NCBI GenBank assembly: GCA_009792885.1
Contig: WMCF01000012.1
Span: forward strand, 12,376,023-12,440,022
Reading direction: 5' to 3'
Length of the DNA: 64,000 bases
Origin: Eremophila alpestris peregrina
Taxonomy: Eukaryota; Chordata; Aves; Passeriformes; Alaudidae
Under the pieces are notes generated by a model that had not been told where the DNA came from, searched no databases, and saw nothing but the letters and a program-made list of their open reading frames with translations. Made by a program: the position numbers and the translations under genes. This document shows, piece after piece, positions 36,701 to 49,730 of the stretch. The first letter of the stretch is position 1, and every line of letters begins with the position of its first letter.

Positions 36701-39700
36701 GCTTCATAATAATCCCTGATAAGGTCATTTATGTCTGGACTGCCACCCATATTTGCACACTAATGATGTGGAGATAAAGCTCAGACACTATGAGTGAAGT
36801 CTTCTTATAGTGTCCATAGTCCTTAAAAGCAAAGATATGTGGGTGAAGCCTTAAAAGCTAGACACATAACAGTAGTATAAAATAAGTATAAAATCACATG
36901 GAATGACTTAACTAAGTGTATGTAGCATACAGGTGTATGGAATATTTGTTTGGATAGCTGTTCAGATTTTTTTTTTTTCATTGCTTTTGGTACTCAGTTT
37001 TCTGCATGGTACTACCAGAGCAGTATCAAATGTCTACCTGGCAGTAAAAAAAACCAAACCAATCCAAAAGTTTTCATTTTGTAATATGGCTAAATCTCTG
37101 AACTGCTCGTACCCATTTCTCAGGATGGATGGTGCACTATAACTTGTTCACAAAATTCATCAACAGAACAATTTTGTCCTTTTCTCTATATAAATTTCAC
37201 CTCATATCATTGTTAAATTCTGTGTTCCAAAATAAATGACAGTTAACATACCAGTTATTGCTAACACATGTCTGCATAATCTCTAATATTTTCTATGCAG
37301 TAAATGTTAACTTGATTTCTAATTGCCAGTGTAACAGTAAAATACTGTTCTGTATTTTCTGCCCTAGTTATTTCCATGACTTCTTCTAGCTCCCAAAGAA
37401 AACTTTACACAGTTGCCTGCATTTTTTCGTTATTCTTTGGAACATAGATGGGTACATACATAGCCTGTAATAAAGGGAACAGACACACAAATGAATAAAG
37501 AAGTTCAAGATCCTATGTGTGTGCACAGGAAATGCATTTATAACAGAAATTAATTACTAATAAGTTGAGAATTCTGCCTTGTTTTTAAATTAGTTTCATC
37601 AGTAAATTCTTAGTTGTGAAGGAGAATATTACAAAATGACTCACTCAGAATTACTCTATTTTGCTTATAAATAAACTGATATATGAGTGGAGTTTCCAAC
37701 CATTTGACTTTTTGAAATATTGTCAAAGAAAAGTGAAAATTCCCACTAGTCTGTCTGTACACTTCAACATGATCTCATTATTGCACAACCTCATTATGTC
37801 ATTGGTATTCTTGAAAGCAAGGGAAAATAAAATATATATAATCAGTATGAACTTAAAAATTAGAAAAGTTTTTAACTGGTTACTTGGGTAATGAAAGAGC
37901 ATGCACATAGGTAATCCTTTTTTTCAGTAGAGGCACCTCTAACAACAATCTGTTAGAGCTCACAAGAATCTTAATTTTCATTAAATTGCTAACCTTGTTC
38001 AGTTATTGAGATTCATGTAATAAACACATTTTGGGAAGCAGTTTTTATTTTAAACTAAAGCACTGTTTAACAAGAATGATACAATTAAACAGTTGTACAT
38101 TTCTAACTAACAGTAAAGCATGACAAATGAAACCAAGCCTTCTTTGGAAAAGAGCATATCATAGCCTTTCTATCAGTAACATAGGAATAGAATCAGCCAA
38201 TTCCAGAATAGCTTTGTACATAAACAAATGATCCCTAAGAGAAAAAAAGGGCCTAATTCAGTCCTCAATACAGAACTCAGGTTGCATTAATGAAATTAAA
38301 TTCTTAAGTCTGTAGGAGTCAATATTTACCCTACCCCATCATGCAAATGTGTACCTGTTTCCCACATTTGAGCATCTCTTCATAAAATAAGAAGAAATAC
38401 ATCATTTAAGAACTTGTATGAAGCAGAGGTGTATTATCACTTGATTCTTTTCTTAAGTAAAGAACTGTGGAACTGCTTTATCATATGGCTTAGGCTGCCT
38501 GTCATGGAAAAAGAATCTCAGTCAATATTCTTAAGTAAGATTTCTTCTTTCTTCACTCATCCTTCATTCTTCTGCAGAAGGCTGGCAAAACCATCAAAAT
38601 TATTAAAAGAAGGAAAAAGTAGGTATAAAATATTTACCTGTAACATCTATAATATATTTTATTGGTAATAGGACAGTAGGTATGCTGCAAGAGTGAAAAC
38701 AACCTATGCAATCTTTTGTGTTGCTTAGTGAATTAAATTATGACAAGGCTCCAGTTCTAACAGCCTACACATTTAATGCCAAATAAATGATCACACATTT
38801 TAAAATTTGTTTTTAATTCATTAAAGCTACACTCTATTTTTAAAAAAGAGAAAAATAGTGAAATCTAATGTAATAGCTTTAAATAGAGGTACTACAATGA
38901 CTCAGCTGCCAAATACAGAAAGGCTGCAAAATCATAGTTATTCATCATGCCTTCTATAATAAAAAATAACTTAAAGCACGTGGGGTTTTGTGCAAGGAGA
39001 TGGAAGGTGAGAGGACTTGTGGATCAACCAGAAAGCGCAGGAGGTTTTGACAGAGTATAAATACTTTGAAAAGATATGTGAAGGCATCCTGTCTTGGAAA
39101 CAACCTCTGGTATGATTTCAAAAATGTAAACATATTCTCAGGCACACATACATGCCTGTATGAATTGAAAACTTAATGTAAGTCTAGTATTCATAAAGCT
39201 CTGCCTTTGTCTCTTCCCAAAAAGTTGCAGTTGTATTTGAGAACTGGGTTGCTAATTATGAAAACTGAGGATATGTAAATATTTTTAAGTGGTGCTCTAT
39301 GCCAGACTAGCTAAGTTACAGTGAGTGAAAATCTTGTTTAAATCGAGCTTGGTTATGTCCCTAAGGCTGTATTGTTCTTTTAACTGCACTTCCAGATTTC
39401 TCAAATGTTAAGTACACTGAAGTGCTGCCAGCTGACTTACACAAGGCTGGCAGGTAAAAACAAGAATAAGTGAGTAGCTGATTGGTTGGCAATAGAAATT
39501 GGTCTATGGTCCAGGATCTTTACACCCAGAAGTCATCATTTGGCTGATTACATTCTGGCCTGCCTTGAGACAGCCTTGAGTATCTTCAAGCCAAAAGCAT
39601 AAGGAAGAAATACTGATCAACTTGTCTAAATTAAGCCTGGGGAGAAAAGGCTGCCCTATGTCTCCAAAACTGAAGAGAAACAAAGAGAATTATACCAGCA

Positions 39701-40476
39701 AGTGAATTAACTGAATGATAGCCTATCAGAAACAGCTATTTCCAGAGACAGACAGTACAAAAAAAAAGTGGATGGATACTCATTTTCAACATGGTTGCAA
39801 TGCTTGGGAATATCTACGAATCCTAAAAAAATATTATGACTGTACTGTGTAAACTGACAGTGTAAGCATGTACATTCCCCTGAATCCAAATGGAAAGTGT
39901 AAGAGAAGGTGTAATTTAAAAGGCAGTTGTAGATACAAATTTGAAAAAAAAAAAGTTTTACTGTCCCAAATATGATTATATAGATCAAAGTTTTGCTTTT
40001 AAAGACACTAGTCATTCAGCAGCACCGCTTTTCTTTAATGTTTACTTCAGACAATTAAAAAAATGTTGACACCTCATCTATAAAAATCAAATCCCTTATT
40101 AGGTGTCTGTTATAGGGACAGAAGAATAGAAATATTTCAGTTCAATAGTCTCTTTTAGAGATCTTAAGGCTCTGTTCCTCATTTTGGAAACCTAGTTTAT
40201 CAAGCTAAACAATAAGCTACGAACAGGCCTGCTTTCATGTCAATTGAAAGGTGTTCCTAGAGAGTGTTTCAGAATACTGCAGACTAGAATAGGGAAAACG
40301 CCAAGTTTATTATCAGTAATGCTACTAAGTCAACAGCATGACAGCTCTCTAGATAGTAGCTGTAGTCAATTTTTGACAGATGCCTTGTAATATTATAAGT
40401 TAGATGAAGAAGTACCTCCAATTTTATTTCTCTTCTACTTTTAGGAAGGAGATCTAAATTTCACTGCAAGCTGAAA

Positions 40477-40529
<53 letters not shown>

Positions 40530-43500
40530 AAAAAAAACCAAACATAATATTTTGGTCTTTTGGAACAAGAAGCTAAACTCAACCTTTGACCACATTTTAT
40601 CAGTTGAAATTTAGAAGATGACTTTGTCACTGTCAGTCAGCTTTTCAGCAAAAAAATATGCAGTTAAGTCCAAAGGTAGAAGTTATCTGATCTGTATTTA
40701 TGGATAGATGTTTTTTTTTCATAGTCAGTGGGATAACAGTTCAAGGAAAGTAATAAATCTGGTGGTGCAGTTCCCCATTTCTGTATATTTAGTTCATCTC
40801 TATCACCACCATCTGAAGCATGTCCTTCTTGCAAATTCTTTTCCAGTCTACAGCTAGGATCCCTTAGCCTCACCTACGAGCAAAAGTAGTTCTGGCTTCC
40901 CATATTGAGATTCTCAATGAAAAACTGTTCTCTCAAAGAGCTCTTAGTATTCTAAACTGTTCTTATTCTCAGCAGCCTTGACGTTCATCTCAGCAGTGTT
41001 TGCTGCAGCCATGGCAGAGATATCTCAAATAGAGAAGGGAGTATGCAATAACCCCTGTATGCTTAAGGGAGAACTTCCTCCTCTGCTGTTCTTCCATGGA
41101 TCTTCTGACAGAGGTTTTCCATCTAAATGTCTGATAGCCAGAATCAGAAGCCTTAAAGATGTCATAAACCAATTTCCAACTGTCTCATCATTTTTAGGCT
41201 GAAGTTCCATCTCTTTTCAACTATTCACAATAGCTAGAAACTACAGCTTCTTTTAGACATTGGGAAAAAGAACATTTTCCTTTTTGAAAATGTGTTTTTA
41301 CTATAACTGTCACGTGAAGTACTTTATATCCATGAAAAGAAGTATAATGAAAGAGTTTTTTCCTTTCTTTAACTTTGCTTATAGTTTTGATCATATGCTT
41401 TGCTGGTATAAGGTATTTTTGACTATCCTGCGTTTCCTTACCTATGCTGACAGTTGTTAATTATAAACCACTTATATTCAAGTCAATTTTTTAATCAATT
41501 TTTTTATTGATATTGCTAGTACAAGATAGCTACATTAGTAATTTCTTCTGGACTGTTCTCTTTCCAAAATACCTATTAAGTATCTTAGAGAATGTGAATT
41601 TATGAATATGCATTCAGTGCATTAATTCTCTAAATAGAAAATGGGAATAAGTCAATGGTAGTCAATATATAAATGGCTGGCAGAGCATATTATCCAGGAG
41701 CACTCAGAACTGGTGCAGAAAAGGGGTGAGTCTTCTATTCTTTCTAACAAGCACAAAGCTCACAAAGAGTTTACATTTCCCTTACAAATCTTTATATAGA
41801 ATACAAACCTTTTTTCACCAAGATTTTTATTCAGAAAATACATCATTGCAAAACTAAGTAAGGAGTATGTTGCATCACAGAGATATTCAGAGCATTGTTC
41901 CAAAGTCTATCTCCATCATTAAGTTTCTCTAACACAAATGTAAATAATAAGCCAACAACTGTTAGTAGTAACACCAGAAACATAAGATACCATAAAACCA
42001 CGAGGAAAGACCTTTTTACCTATGATGGTTAAATGCAGTGCCATGTAAACACAGATTTCCCACTGTCTACATTTGCATCATCTGTGCCAGCACTCTAATG
42101 AAATCCACCTGCAGCAGCAGAGGCTGAGAGAGCACACTGCAAAGCTCCTGGGGAGCAGTCTAGCCATGGCTGCAGTGATTTGAATCAGACTTAAGTGGTC
42201 TCCATTTCTTTCCAGATGTATGCACTTGGACATAAAACAAAATGTCCTGTAAAATATGAATGTATCAGTTCAAATTGGCATTAGCTTGAGCTCCCTGTTC
42301 TAGAGATTCTGACACTGTCTACTAAGTTGGAAAGGAAAAATATAGGAATAACAACAAAGCCAAAAATTTGCTGATAATTCTTTATAATTCTAAATTTGTG
42401 TCATAGAAATAGTTATAACCATGAAATGTGTAAATTATTATGCTTAATCATGCATCATTTAGTAAAACTCTTCAAGGAGAACATCTAGTTCCCAAGCATA
42501 CAAGATAAATGCTGTCACTGGGCATAAGATAAATGCTCTACTAACTGTGCTTTGACATGTCTCACTAGGACCATCTACTTTCTTCCAAATATAGTGAAAT
42601 TTAATCAAGTGGTCTGCAAATCCCATATGAAAATAAGAAAATAAAAACATAAACAAAGAGGTTTTCTCGAGATCAACAGTTTCTGTATAATAAATTTTTT
42701 ATGCTATAAAACCAGCTACTGACTTTCACCTTGTCTCCTATGCCTTGAATCTCTTGAGGGTCTGTGCATCACTGGGAAAGGGACCTGCAGGAGAAACGAT
42801 ATGAGAGATGGTACTGTGTATCAAGAGAGATTTGGTGTGTTGATGCAAGATTAACTTGGTAAACCAAAGGGATAACCAGACTTCTGTAGAGCTTGATTGA
42901 TGGAACACAGTTCCTCTGGGGTATCATTACAGAAAAAGTATAACTTTTCCCCAATGTGTTTTATAGCATTGGTGTCCAAAGAGATCCTAAGAGTATCTAA
43001 AAAGACCCTAAATTTTTTATTATTTCTTATTTCACTGACAATTTATTCAGATTTCTCTCTCTGATTATTACCACAATGACCACAACCACTATGACCTACT
43101 ATTGACTTCAGCAACACTTGGCTTGATTTTCAGAAAATTGTGGTTTAATTGTTTCATTTGGGCACTAAGAGAAGTAGCAGTATCCAAATTAAATTAGGTG
43201 TGTTCCAGGAAAACCTACTAATAATTTCTTGGAACAACCTTTTCTGGCTTTGTCTTGTAACTGTGATGCATTAATATTGTACTCATTTTTAGATTTTCTT
43301 CTGAATGATGGCCACCTAGAAGTGATATCTTTCATCTGTTTTTTTTTGCCAGTACAAGGAAGCATGATGAATTGATGGTTGAAGAATTGCCTAGACAATG
43401 AGTAAGAGAGGCTTTTTAGATCTTCTGCAAGCCCTTTCTCCAACATAAATGGATTTTTTTGCTTTATTTTCTATTCTTGGTATTGCTAGGCTTTGTTTTT

Positions 43501-46094
43501 TATTTTGAAAAACCCATGTGTGTCTGGCAAGAGATATCATCCACATGCTGTCATTCGTAATTATAAGTATGCTTACTGGCATGTGTGCTGTGCTATAAGG
43601 GTCAGAATTTTACAAACTGGCATGTGAATCAGGCCCTGACCTATGCTCAAATTTATGAAAGAGGGAACTGTTGTATTTGGAAACAATTTTTTTTTAACTG
43701 CTGGACTCTGAGGAGCTTTCTGAAAACAAATCCAGAGCTATAATTACAGTCACTGTCAAGGAAGGGAGGAAGAATAGAGGGGAGAAAAGAGAAGTAGATT
43801 ATGTGTTTTGAACATCATAATTGGAGGGCAAATTCCAGCTGATGACTTTTAAGTCCTCTCTTCTTTTTCTTGTAAGAAAGAGATTTTAAGATAGAGATAA
43901 TAGGAAGACTCTGTCCAGCAAAAAAGACAAGCAAAAAACTCAAACTGAAATAAAACCTTAAACCAAAATAAACAAAAAAATCAAACCAAAAAGCTTTTCT
44001 AGATTTAATCTGAAATTATTTATATAGCAAAGCTACTTTAAAATATCTGTTTTATAACAGTGAAAGAATATCAGGACTTGCATGCAGCTCATTTTCTGGG
44101 TCAGCAAAGAACTGAAGAAGCCCTAGAAGTTTATCAAGGCAGAACACATTCATGATGGAATACAGAGGATTCAGCTTGATGGAAACAGGCAAAAAAGACA
44201 ACATTAGCATCTCTGTAATAAGAAGCAGCTGGGGATATGAAAGAATTTCTTTAGTTATGGTTTGAGAAAATGTCGTAAAGTCAGAAATCTTAAAAAAAAC
44301 TGCAAAATGTATTCTCTATACTTGTTTCACCCAGTCATTTTGGTTATTTTCTGTACACCACGGGGAATCTCAAAGAGGAGAATTTATTTGCTCTGAAACA
44401 AAATCAGACACTGCTTATAGCAGTGAGAAAATAGGAGACTCACATTTTGCATTTCTGTATTCTATGCCCTTGTCTTTAGACTGTGTATATTTATAAAGAA
44501 TGCTATTATTTAGATAGCCCAATGTTTCTTTTAGAATATTTTATTTAGTTTCTCAGTTTTAAACTATTTATTTGGATTTTTTTCACAGATTTTTTTTGCT
44601 GCTGTTCTTGATTTTTACAAGAGTTTAAATAAAAGGTTTCAGTCATGTCTAATAAAAATTTAAAAGAAATGTGGGCTTGTTCACATTGAAACAATTTATT
44701 GCTAATTTCATAGAGAAAAACTGCTATCTTTACACTGAAAAGATTCAATCTGATGGAGAAACTATCTGCAAATTTATTTGTGGGCAGAAAATATCTTTGA
44801 GATATGATGGATAAACATCTAGACCTTTCCTGGAGACACTAAGCAAATTTAACTCATAAATATATGCCAGCATAAAAGCCAATTCCTTTTCAGAGACGAA
44901 ATTCTCTTAAGATTGCATCTCCTGATTTGTCCTGTCATGTAAATTACCCTCACACTGCGTAGATAGAGGGTAACTATTATGCTACAGGATTGTGACAGTA
45001 TCACAGCACACTTATTCTTTCCTCCTGGAATTATTCCCTCAGACATTGCTGTAGTGACAGCTGAAATAGCAAAAAGCCTAAATTTTAACTATTTTCAGAC
45101 TTACAGCCAACCTCAGCATAAAAAAGAATTGACAGCACAATGGAAAAATTAAGGACAGACACAAGAAACAATATGAAATGCAGAGGCATTCCTGTGTGGC
45201 GGTGCATTTCCACATGGTCTTAGATAGATTCTGTCTGACTGGGTTCCAGAAATTGTCAATTTCTATCTTTCTTTGGCTGCTTTGATCCTTTGACATATAC
45301 TAGCTCCATACCCCATGCGAATGACATTTTCAAGTGTCATTAAGTGGATGAAAGCATCACATTATTGAAGATATTTTAGAAACAGATATTTGGCTTAATT
45401 AGTGTCTTAGAGAATAAATACTCTATAAGTACTGATCCACTGATATCTTTTAATCTTTGACAGGTTGGTGATTGACTTTTGCAGGGGGAGAGGGGAAAAT
45501 AAATGTATTTCTCTGAAAAAGTCTAAAAAAATTAGAAATACAAGCGATTTTGAATTGTACAGGTCACAAAAAGGAATGCAGCTACAATTGAAACACCTTT
45601 CTTTTTCTAGCAGTATTGCAATGCATAATTTGAGAGAGAATATTACTTGCTCAGCCTGCAGTATTGAGTTTCCTTCAATATGATGCTAGATAGATTTTTA
45701 CATTTTAAGACCACTGCTACATTTCTGTCTTTACATGATCTCTGTGATTGAGTTAAAAAGTTTTAATTTGTTTGAAAGTGGTTGTAATAAAGTTTTTTCC
45801 AGATCTTGACTGCTTATATTTGGTCTCATCCCTTTCATTCATTCATTTGTTCATGCTGGTGTACTATCTGCATCAACGTTTTATGAGATCAAGGTCTATT
45901 TCTTTTCAGTGTTCCAGCAAATGCATCATAAATTATCATTGAAGTCCAACTACTGTACAAGATAAAATCCTCTTTTAGTAAATCAATTATTATTATTTCA
46001 TTAACAGCCATCATTTCAGTAAGGGGAATAAGTTAAATTTACATTACCTTGTATATCACAGTAAATGAATTATATATAGAAAGTGATGAGGTGG
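33771..46094. other. Long non-coding AT-rich stretch, no gene recognised
   Basis: More than 12 kb without an identifiable exon or dispersed repeat. Open frames reach 102 codons at most (39,707-40,015, minus), with phenylalanine/leucine-rich content typical of AT-rich DNA. A long poly(A) tract at 40,478-40,537 is listed separately. The segment at about 41,990-42,190 is more balanced in base composition. Part of this desert could be conserved non-coding DNA, but this needs alignment. Confidence 0.5.
40478..40537 (+). repeat. Poly(A) tract of about 60 bp
   Basis: An uninterrupted A run to 40,527, one G, then more A. It is the longest homopolymer in the window. CR1 elements do not end in poly(A), so this is either a simple repeat or the tail of a retrocopied transcript. 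The roughly 200 bp upstream show no recognisable gene. Confidence 0.9.
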
Positions 46095-47900
46095 AATAGG
46101 CATTAAAGATCATCCACACTCAAGTTCCACTGCCATGGGCAGGAACACTTCTCACCAAACCAGGTTGCTCAGAGCCCCATCCAACCTGGCCTTGAACACT
46201 TCCAGGGATGGGGCATCCCTAACTTCTCTGGACACCCTGTTCCAGTACTTATCACCCTCATAGCAAAGAATTTCTCCCTAATATTTAATCTAAACCTACT
46301 CTCTTTCAGTTTGTACCCATTCCCCCTTGTCCTATCACTTAAAACTCCTTATGAGTGAGGTCTCCACTCACAACCTTCTCTTCTCTGAGCTGTCTTCATA
46401 GAGGAGGAGCTGCTATCCTTTCTGAACCTCATGGCCTCCTCTGGACTTTCTCCAACAGTTCTATGTCCTTCTTATGTTGGAGATACCAGACTTGTACGCA
46501 GCACTGCAGATGGGGGTCTCACCACAGCAGAGCAGAACAGAGCAGAGCAGAGGGGCAGAATCCCCTCCCTGACCCTGCTGCCCACACTGCTTTGGATGCA
46601 GCCCAGGACACGTTTGGCTTTCAGGGCTGGGAGTGCCCATGGCTGGGTCAGGTTGAGTTTTTAGTCAGCCATCACCCCCAAGTCCTCCACAGGGCTGCTT
46701 TCAATCCCAACCCCCAGGTGTGTCTGGGATTGCCATGACCCATGTGTAGAACCTTGTGCTTCTCCTTGCTGAACATCATGAAGCTGCATGAGCCCAGCTC
46801 TCAGCCTGTCCAGGTCCCTCTGGATGGCTTCCCTTCCCTGCAGGGTGCTGGCTGCACCACACAGGCTGTGGTCAGTGAATGTGCTGAGGGTGCTCTCAGT
46901 CCCACTGTCCACATCTCCTGCAAAGGTGTTGAACAGGTTCAGCCCTGGTACTGACCCCTGAGGGACACCACCTGTCACTGCTGTCCCCCCACAGTGAGCC
47001 ATGGACCACAGCTCTGAGCACAGCCTTCCAGACAGGTCTTTATCCATTGAGTCATCCCTCAAATCCATGTCTCTCCCATTTAGAGACAAGGATGTCATGT
47101 GGGACAGTGTTGAACTTTGCATAAGTCTTGGTAGAAAATATCAATTGTTCTGCTCCCATCCACCACTGCTGCAGACCTGCCATAGACAGTCACCAAATTC
47201 ATCAGGAATGAGCTCCCCTTTGTAAAATCACGTGTGCTGTTGCCAATCACCTCTTTGTTTTCCATGTGCCTTAGCATAATTTCCAGGAGAATTTGCTCCC
47301 TCATCTTGCCTGGCACAAAGGTGAGACTGACTGGTCTGTATTGTTCAGGTCTCTCACTTTCTTCTTTTCAAAAATGGAGGTTAGGTTTTAGTTTTTCCAG
47401 GAATCAGGGACTTCACCTGACTACCACGTTTTTTCAAAAACGATGGGTGGTGGCTTAGCAACTTCATCTGCTGCCTAGCCCAGGTTCTCCTGAGTCTTGT
47501 GCACATTCAGGTTCCTTAGATGGTCATGAACCTGATCTTCTCCTGCAGTGGACACAGGGTCTTCATTGTTCCAGTCCCCACATTTGCCTTTCTCAGCTTG
47601 GGCAGCATGGCTGGAGCACATGCCATTGAGGACTGAGGCAGAGAAGTAATTGAGAACCTCAGCCTTCTCTCTGTCTAAGATAGGTAATTCCTTGCAGGGA
47701 GGGCCCACATTATCCCTACACTTTCTTTTGCTTACAGCATATCTATAGAAGCCCTTCCTGATATCCTTGATATCCATGGCCAGACTCAATTCTAAGTGGG
47801 CCTTTTCTTCCTTAACCTTGTCATTTCCTTTTGGTTTTGGCTTCACAATCAGGATTTCTACTGTGTTACTCACATCAGAACAGCGAATCAATACTTCATT
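46095..47900 (-). mobile_element. 5'-truncated CR1 LINE with broken reverse transcriptase
   Basis: This is the longest transposon in the window (about 1.8 kb). On the minus strand the order is: linker between endonuclease and reverse transcriptase (open frame 47,891-47,475, with KGFYRYAVSKRKCRDNVGP), early reverse-transcriptase palm (47,316-47,095, with HMENKEVIGNSTRDFTKGSS and FYQDLCKV), later palm and thumb (47,122-46,661, with GGVPQGSVPG and AIQRDLDRL), then the 3' region to 46,095. The three coding segments lie in three different frames, so at least two frameshifts separate them. The catalytic F/YxDD motif reads FTDH (46,868-46,879), losing the second Asp. The terminal ATTCTATGAT-type 3' repeat is eroded. 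The element cannot move by itself. Confidence 0.93.
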
Positions 47901-49559
47901 ATCTGCAAGCTTATTTTAAAATAAACTTTTAAACTTTGTGTAATTTCTAAAAACTAAAATTTATTTTCAATATTTGTTTAGGGATTGCTTATGTTCCTGG
48001 ACAAAATTTCTATCTAAAAATTAGCAATATTTCAAAGTCTTCAGGGAGCTGAGAAAGAGACAGCATCAGGAAAGCAATACAAGAGGATGTCTTGTCTTTC
48101 AGGCAAGTTTGGGAACTAAAAGCAGTTGTTTTCACATTGAGTGGTTGTCACCAGTTTGAAAATAAAGAAGACTCCAGTTTTCTATTAAAAAAAAAAGAGA
48201 GACAGCAAACCTTAACAATAAATATTTCTTAGAACATATAAGCTTCTTCCTTTCTGATGGCCAGTGACAATAGGATTTACTTCAGAAATCTACATTCAGC
48301 TCTCATTCTGTGTGAGGAAAAGTGAATTCCCATTTCATTTTAGCCACATAAAAACTCAACACCATAGTGTAGAATGTTCTGCCCTGAGGCCTTGAACTTA
48401 TGTCTGCTTAAAGTCTTTTTGGCACGTTTAGTACCAGCTAGACAAGACAAAGAAAATAAAATATTAACTTTTTACAACAATCACCGCTGCATAGAAAGCT
48501 AGTCTTCAAGAACAAATTTTCTTAAAATTTTAAAAATTTAAATTATGCTTAAATATTAATTGGACAGGAGACTGAAGTATAGGTCTCTCTTGTCCAGGTA
48601 AATATCCAAAGATGTAGACTCAAAAAACGGTTTTTCTGTCTCTCAGTCAGGAAATATTCAAATTTATCTTTGAGTATCATCAATTGTGGCTAAAATCCTC
48701 ATTAGAATATTTTATTTTCCTTTGGTTCTCAGTTCCTAATTACTGGACTATACCATCTGAGTTCATATTGTGATTCCAATTCTGTGCACTTGTATGCAGA
48801 ATCTGAGCAGGAAAAAAGTGAAATAAATGTGCAAATTAGGCATTCAGTATTCTCTTTGGTTACTCTGGAACTTTTTTTCAGTTCTGAAGTTATGCAACAT
48901 ATAAAGCCAGAGTCAATACTGAACTCTGCCTGTTAAACAGAATAGCCTGATGTCAGCATTTAAACTCCTATTTAATTTCTCAAAGATTTCAATATACCCA
49001 AACATCACTGATTTTATAAGTCCTATGTGACATTTGTGGCTCAGTGTAGATAAAAGGACAAAAAAAAAAAGGAATCCAAGGAAAGTAAGAAGTCAAATAC
49101 TACCTCATATCTCTGCTTTCCATAATAGTCAGTTTTCTAATGTTAAAATTTTAATGGTTACCAACAAAGAAATATTTTTTCTTTCAGTCTTCTTTTTTTT
49201 TTCCCAGTAATATTCTACTCATTTGCTAGATCTGCTACTCATGCTATATAGATCCAAAGGTAATTATATCTCTCTTCATTCTTTTTTTTCTTTTTCCTAT
49301 GAACATATCACTCTCCACCATAATTTATACAGATTACAAAATATATTTGCTCACTTCTGCAAAATATATTTGCTAACTGCGTATGTTCCATTACTGCTTT
49401 GATTCTGACTATTTAGTTTTATCTACTTTTTGCCCATACCATATTGTAAATATAAATTCATGGGAAGCAGGGGGCTTTTTTTTCTCTGTTGCTGATTTCT
49501 GCACTTCTGGTGTTATCTCTTCAGGTGGTTACAGGTACAGACAGCAGAAGGCAGTGACA

Positions 49560-49730
49560 ATCTTCCAACTAGCCTGATGTGTAATCTTGCCCCTACTGGT
49601 GGTTTTCTCTCATCTACGTGGAGTCAAACCGTGTCACATAATTAGTTCTTTGTGTACTTACTCCCCTGTGGCAGGATAAATAAACACTGTTCACTGCCAG
49701 CCTCTGTGCTTCAGGGTTCTTGGGACTTTT
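49560..49730 (+). mobile_element. Possible LTR 3' end
   Basis: An AATAAACACTG polyadenylation-type signal (about 49,679) is followed by a GC-richer tail up to 'tcttgggac' (about 49,727), resembling R/U5 of songbird LTRs. No U3, TATA box or terminal repeat can be placed. It could be ordinary non-coding DNA. Confidence 0.28.

Noticed and set aside
40664..40873. 69-codon minus-strand frame of protein-like composition as a possible exon
   Set aside because: I could not match it to a known protein, and no convincing splice acceptor and donor pair was seen.
46355..46738. 127-codon open frame on the plus strand
   Set aside because: Antisense shadow of the CR1 3' region.
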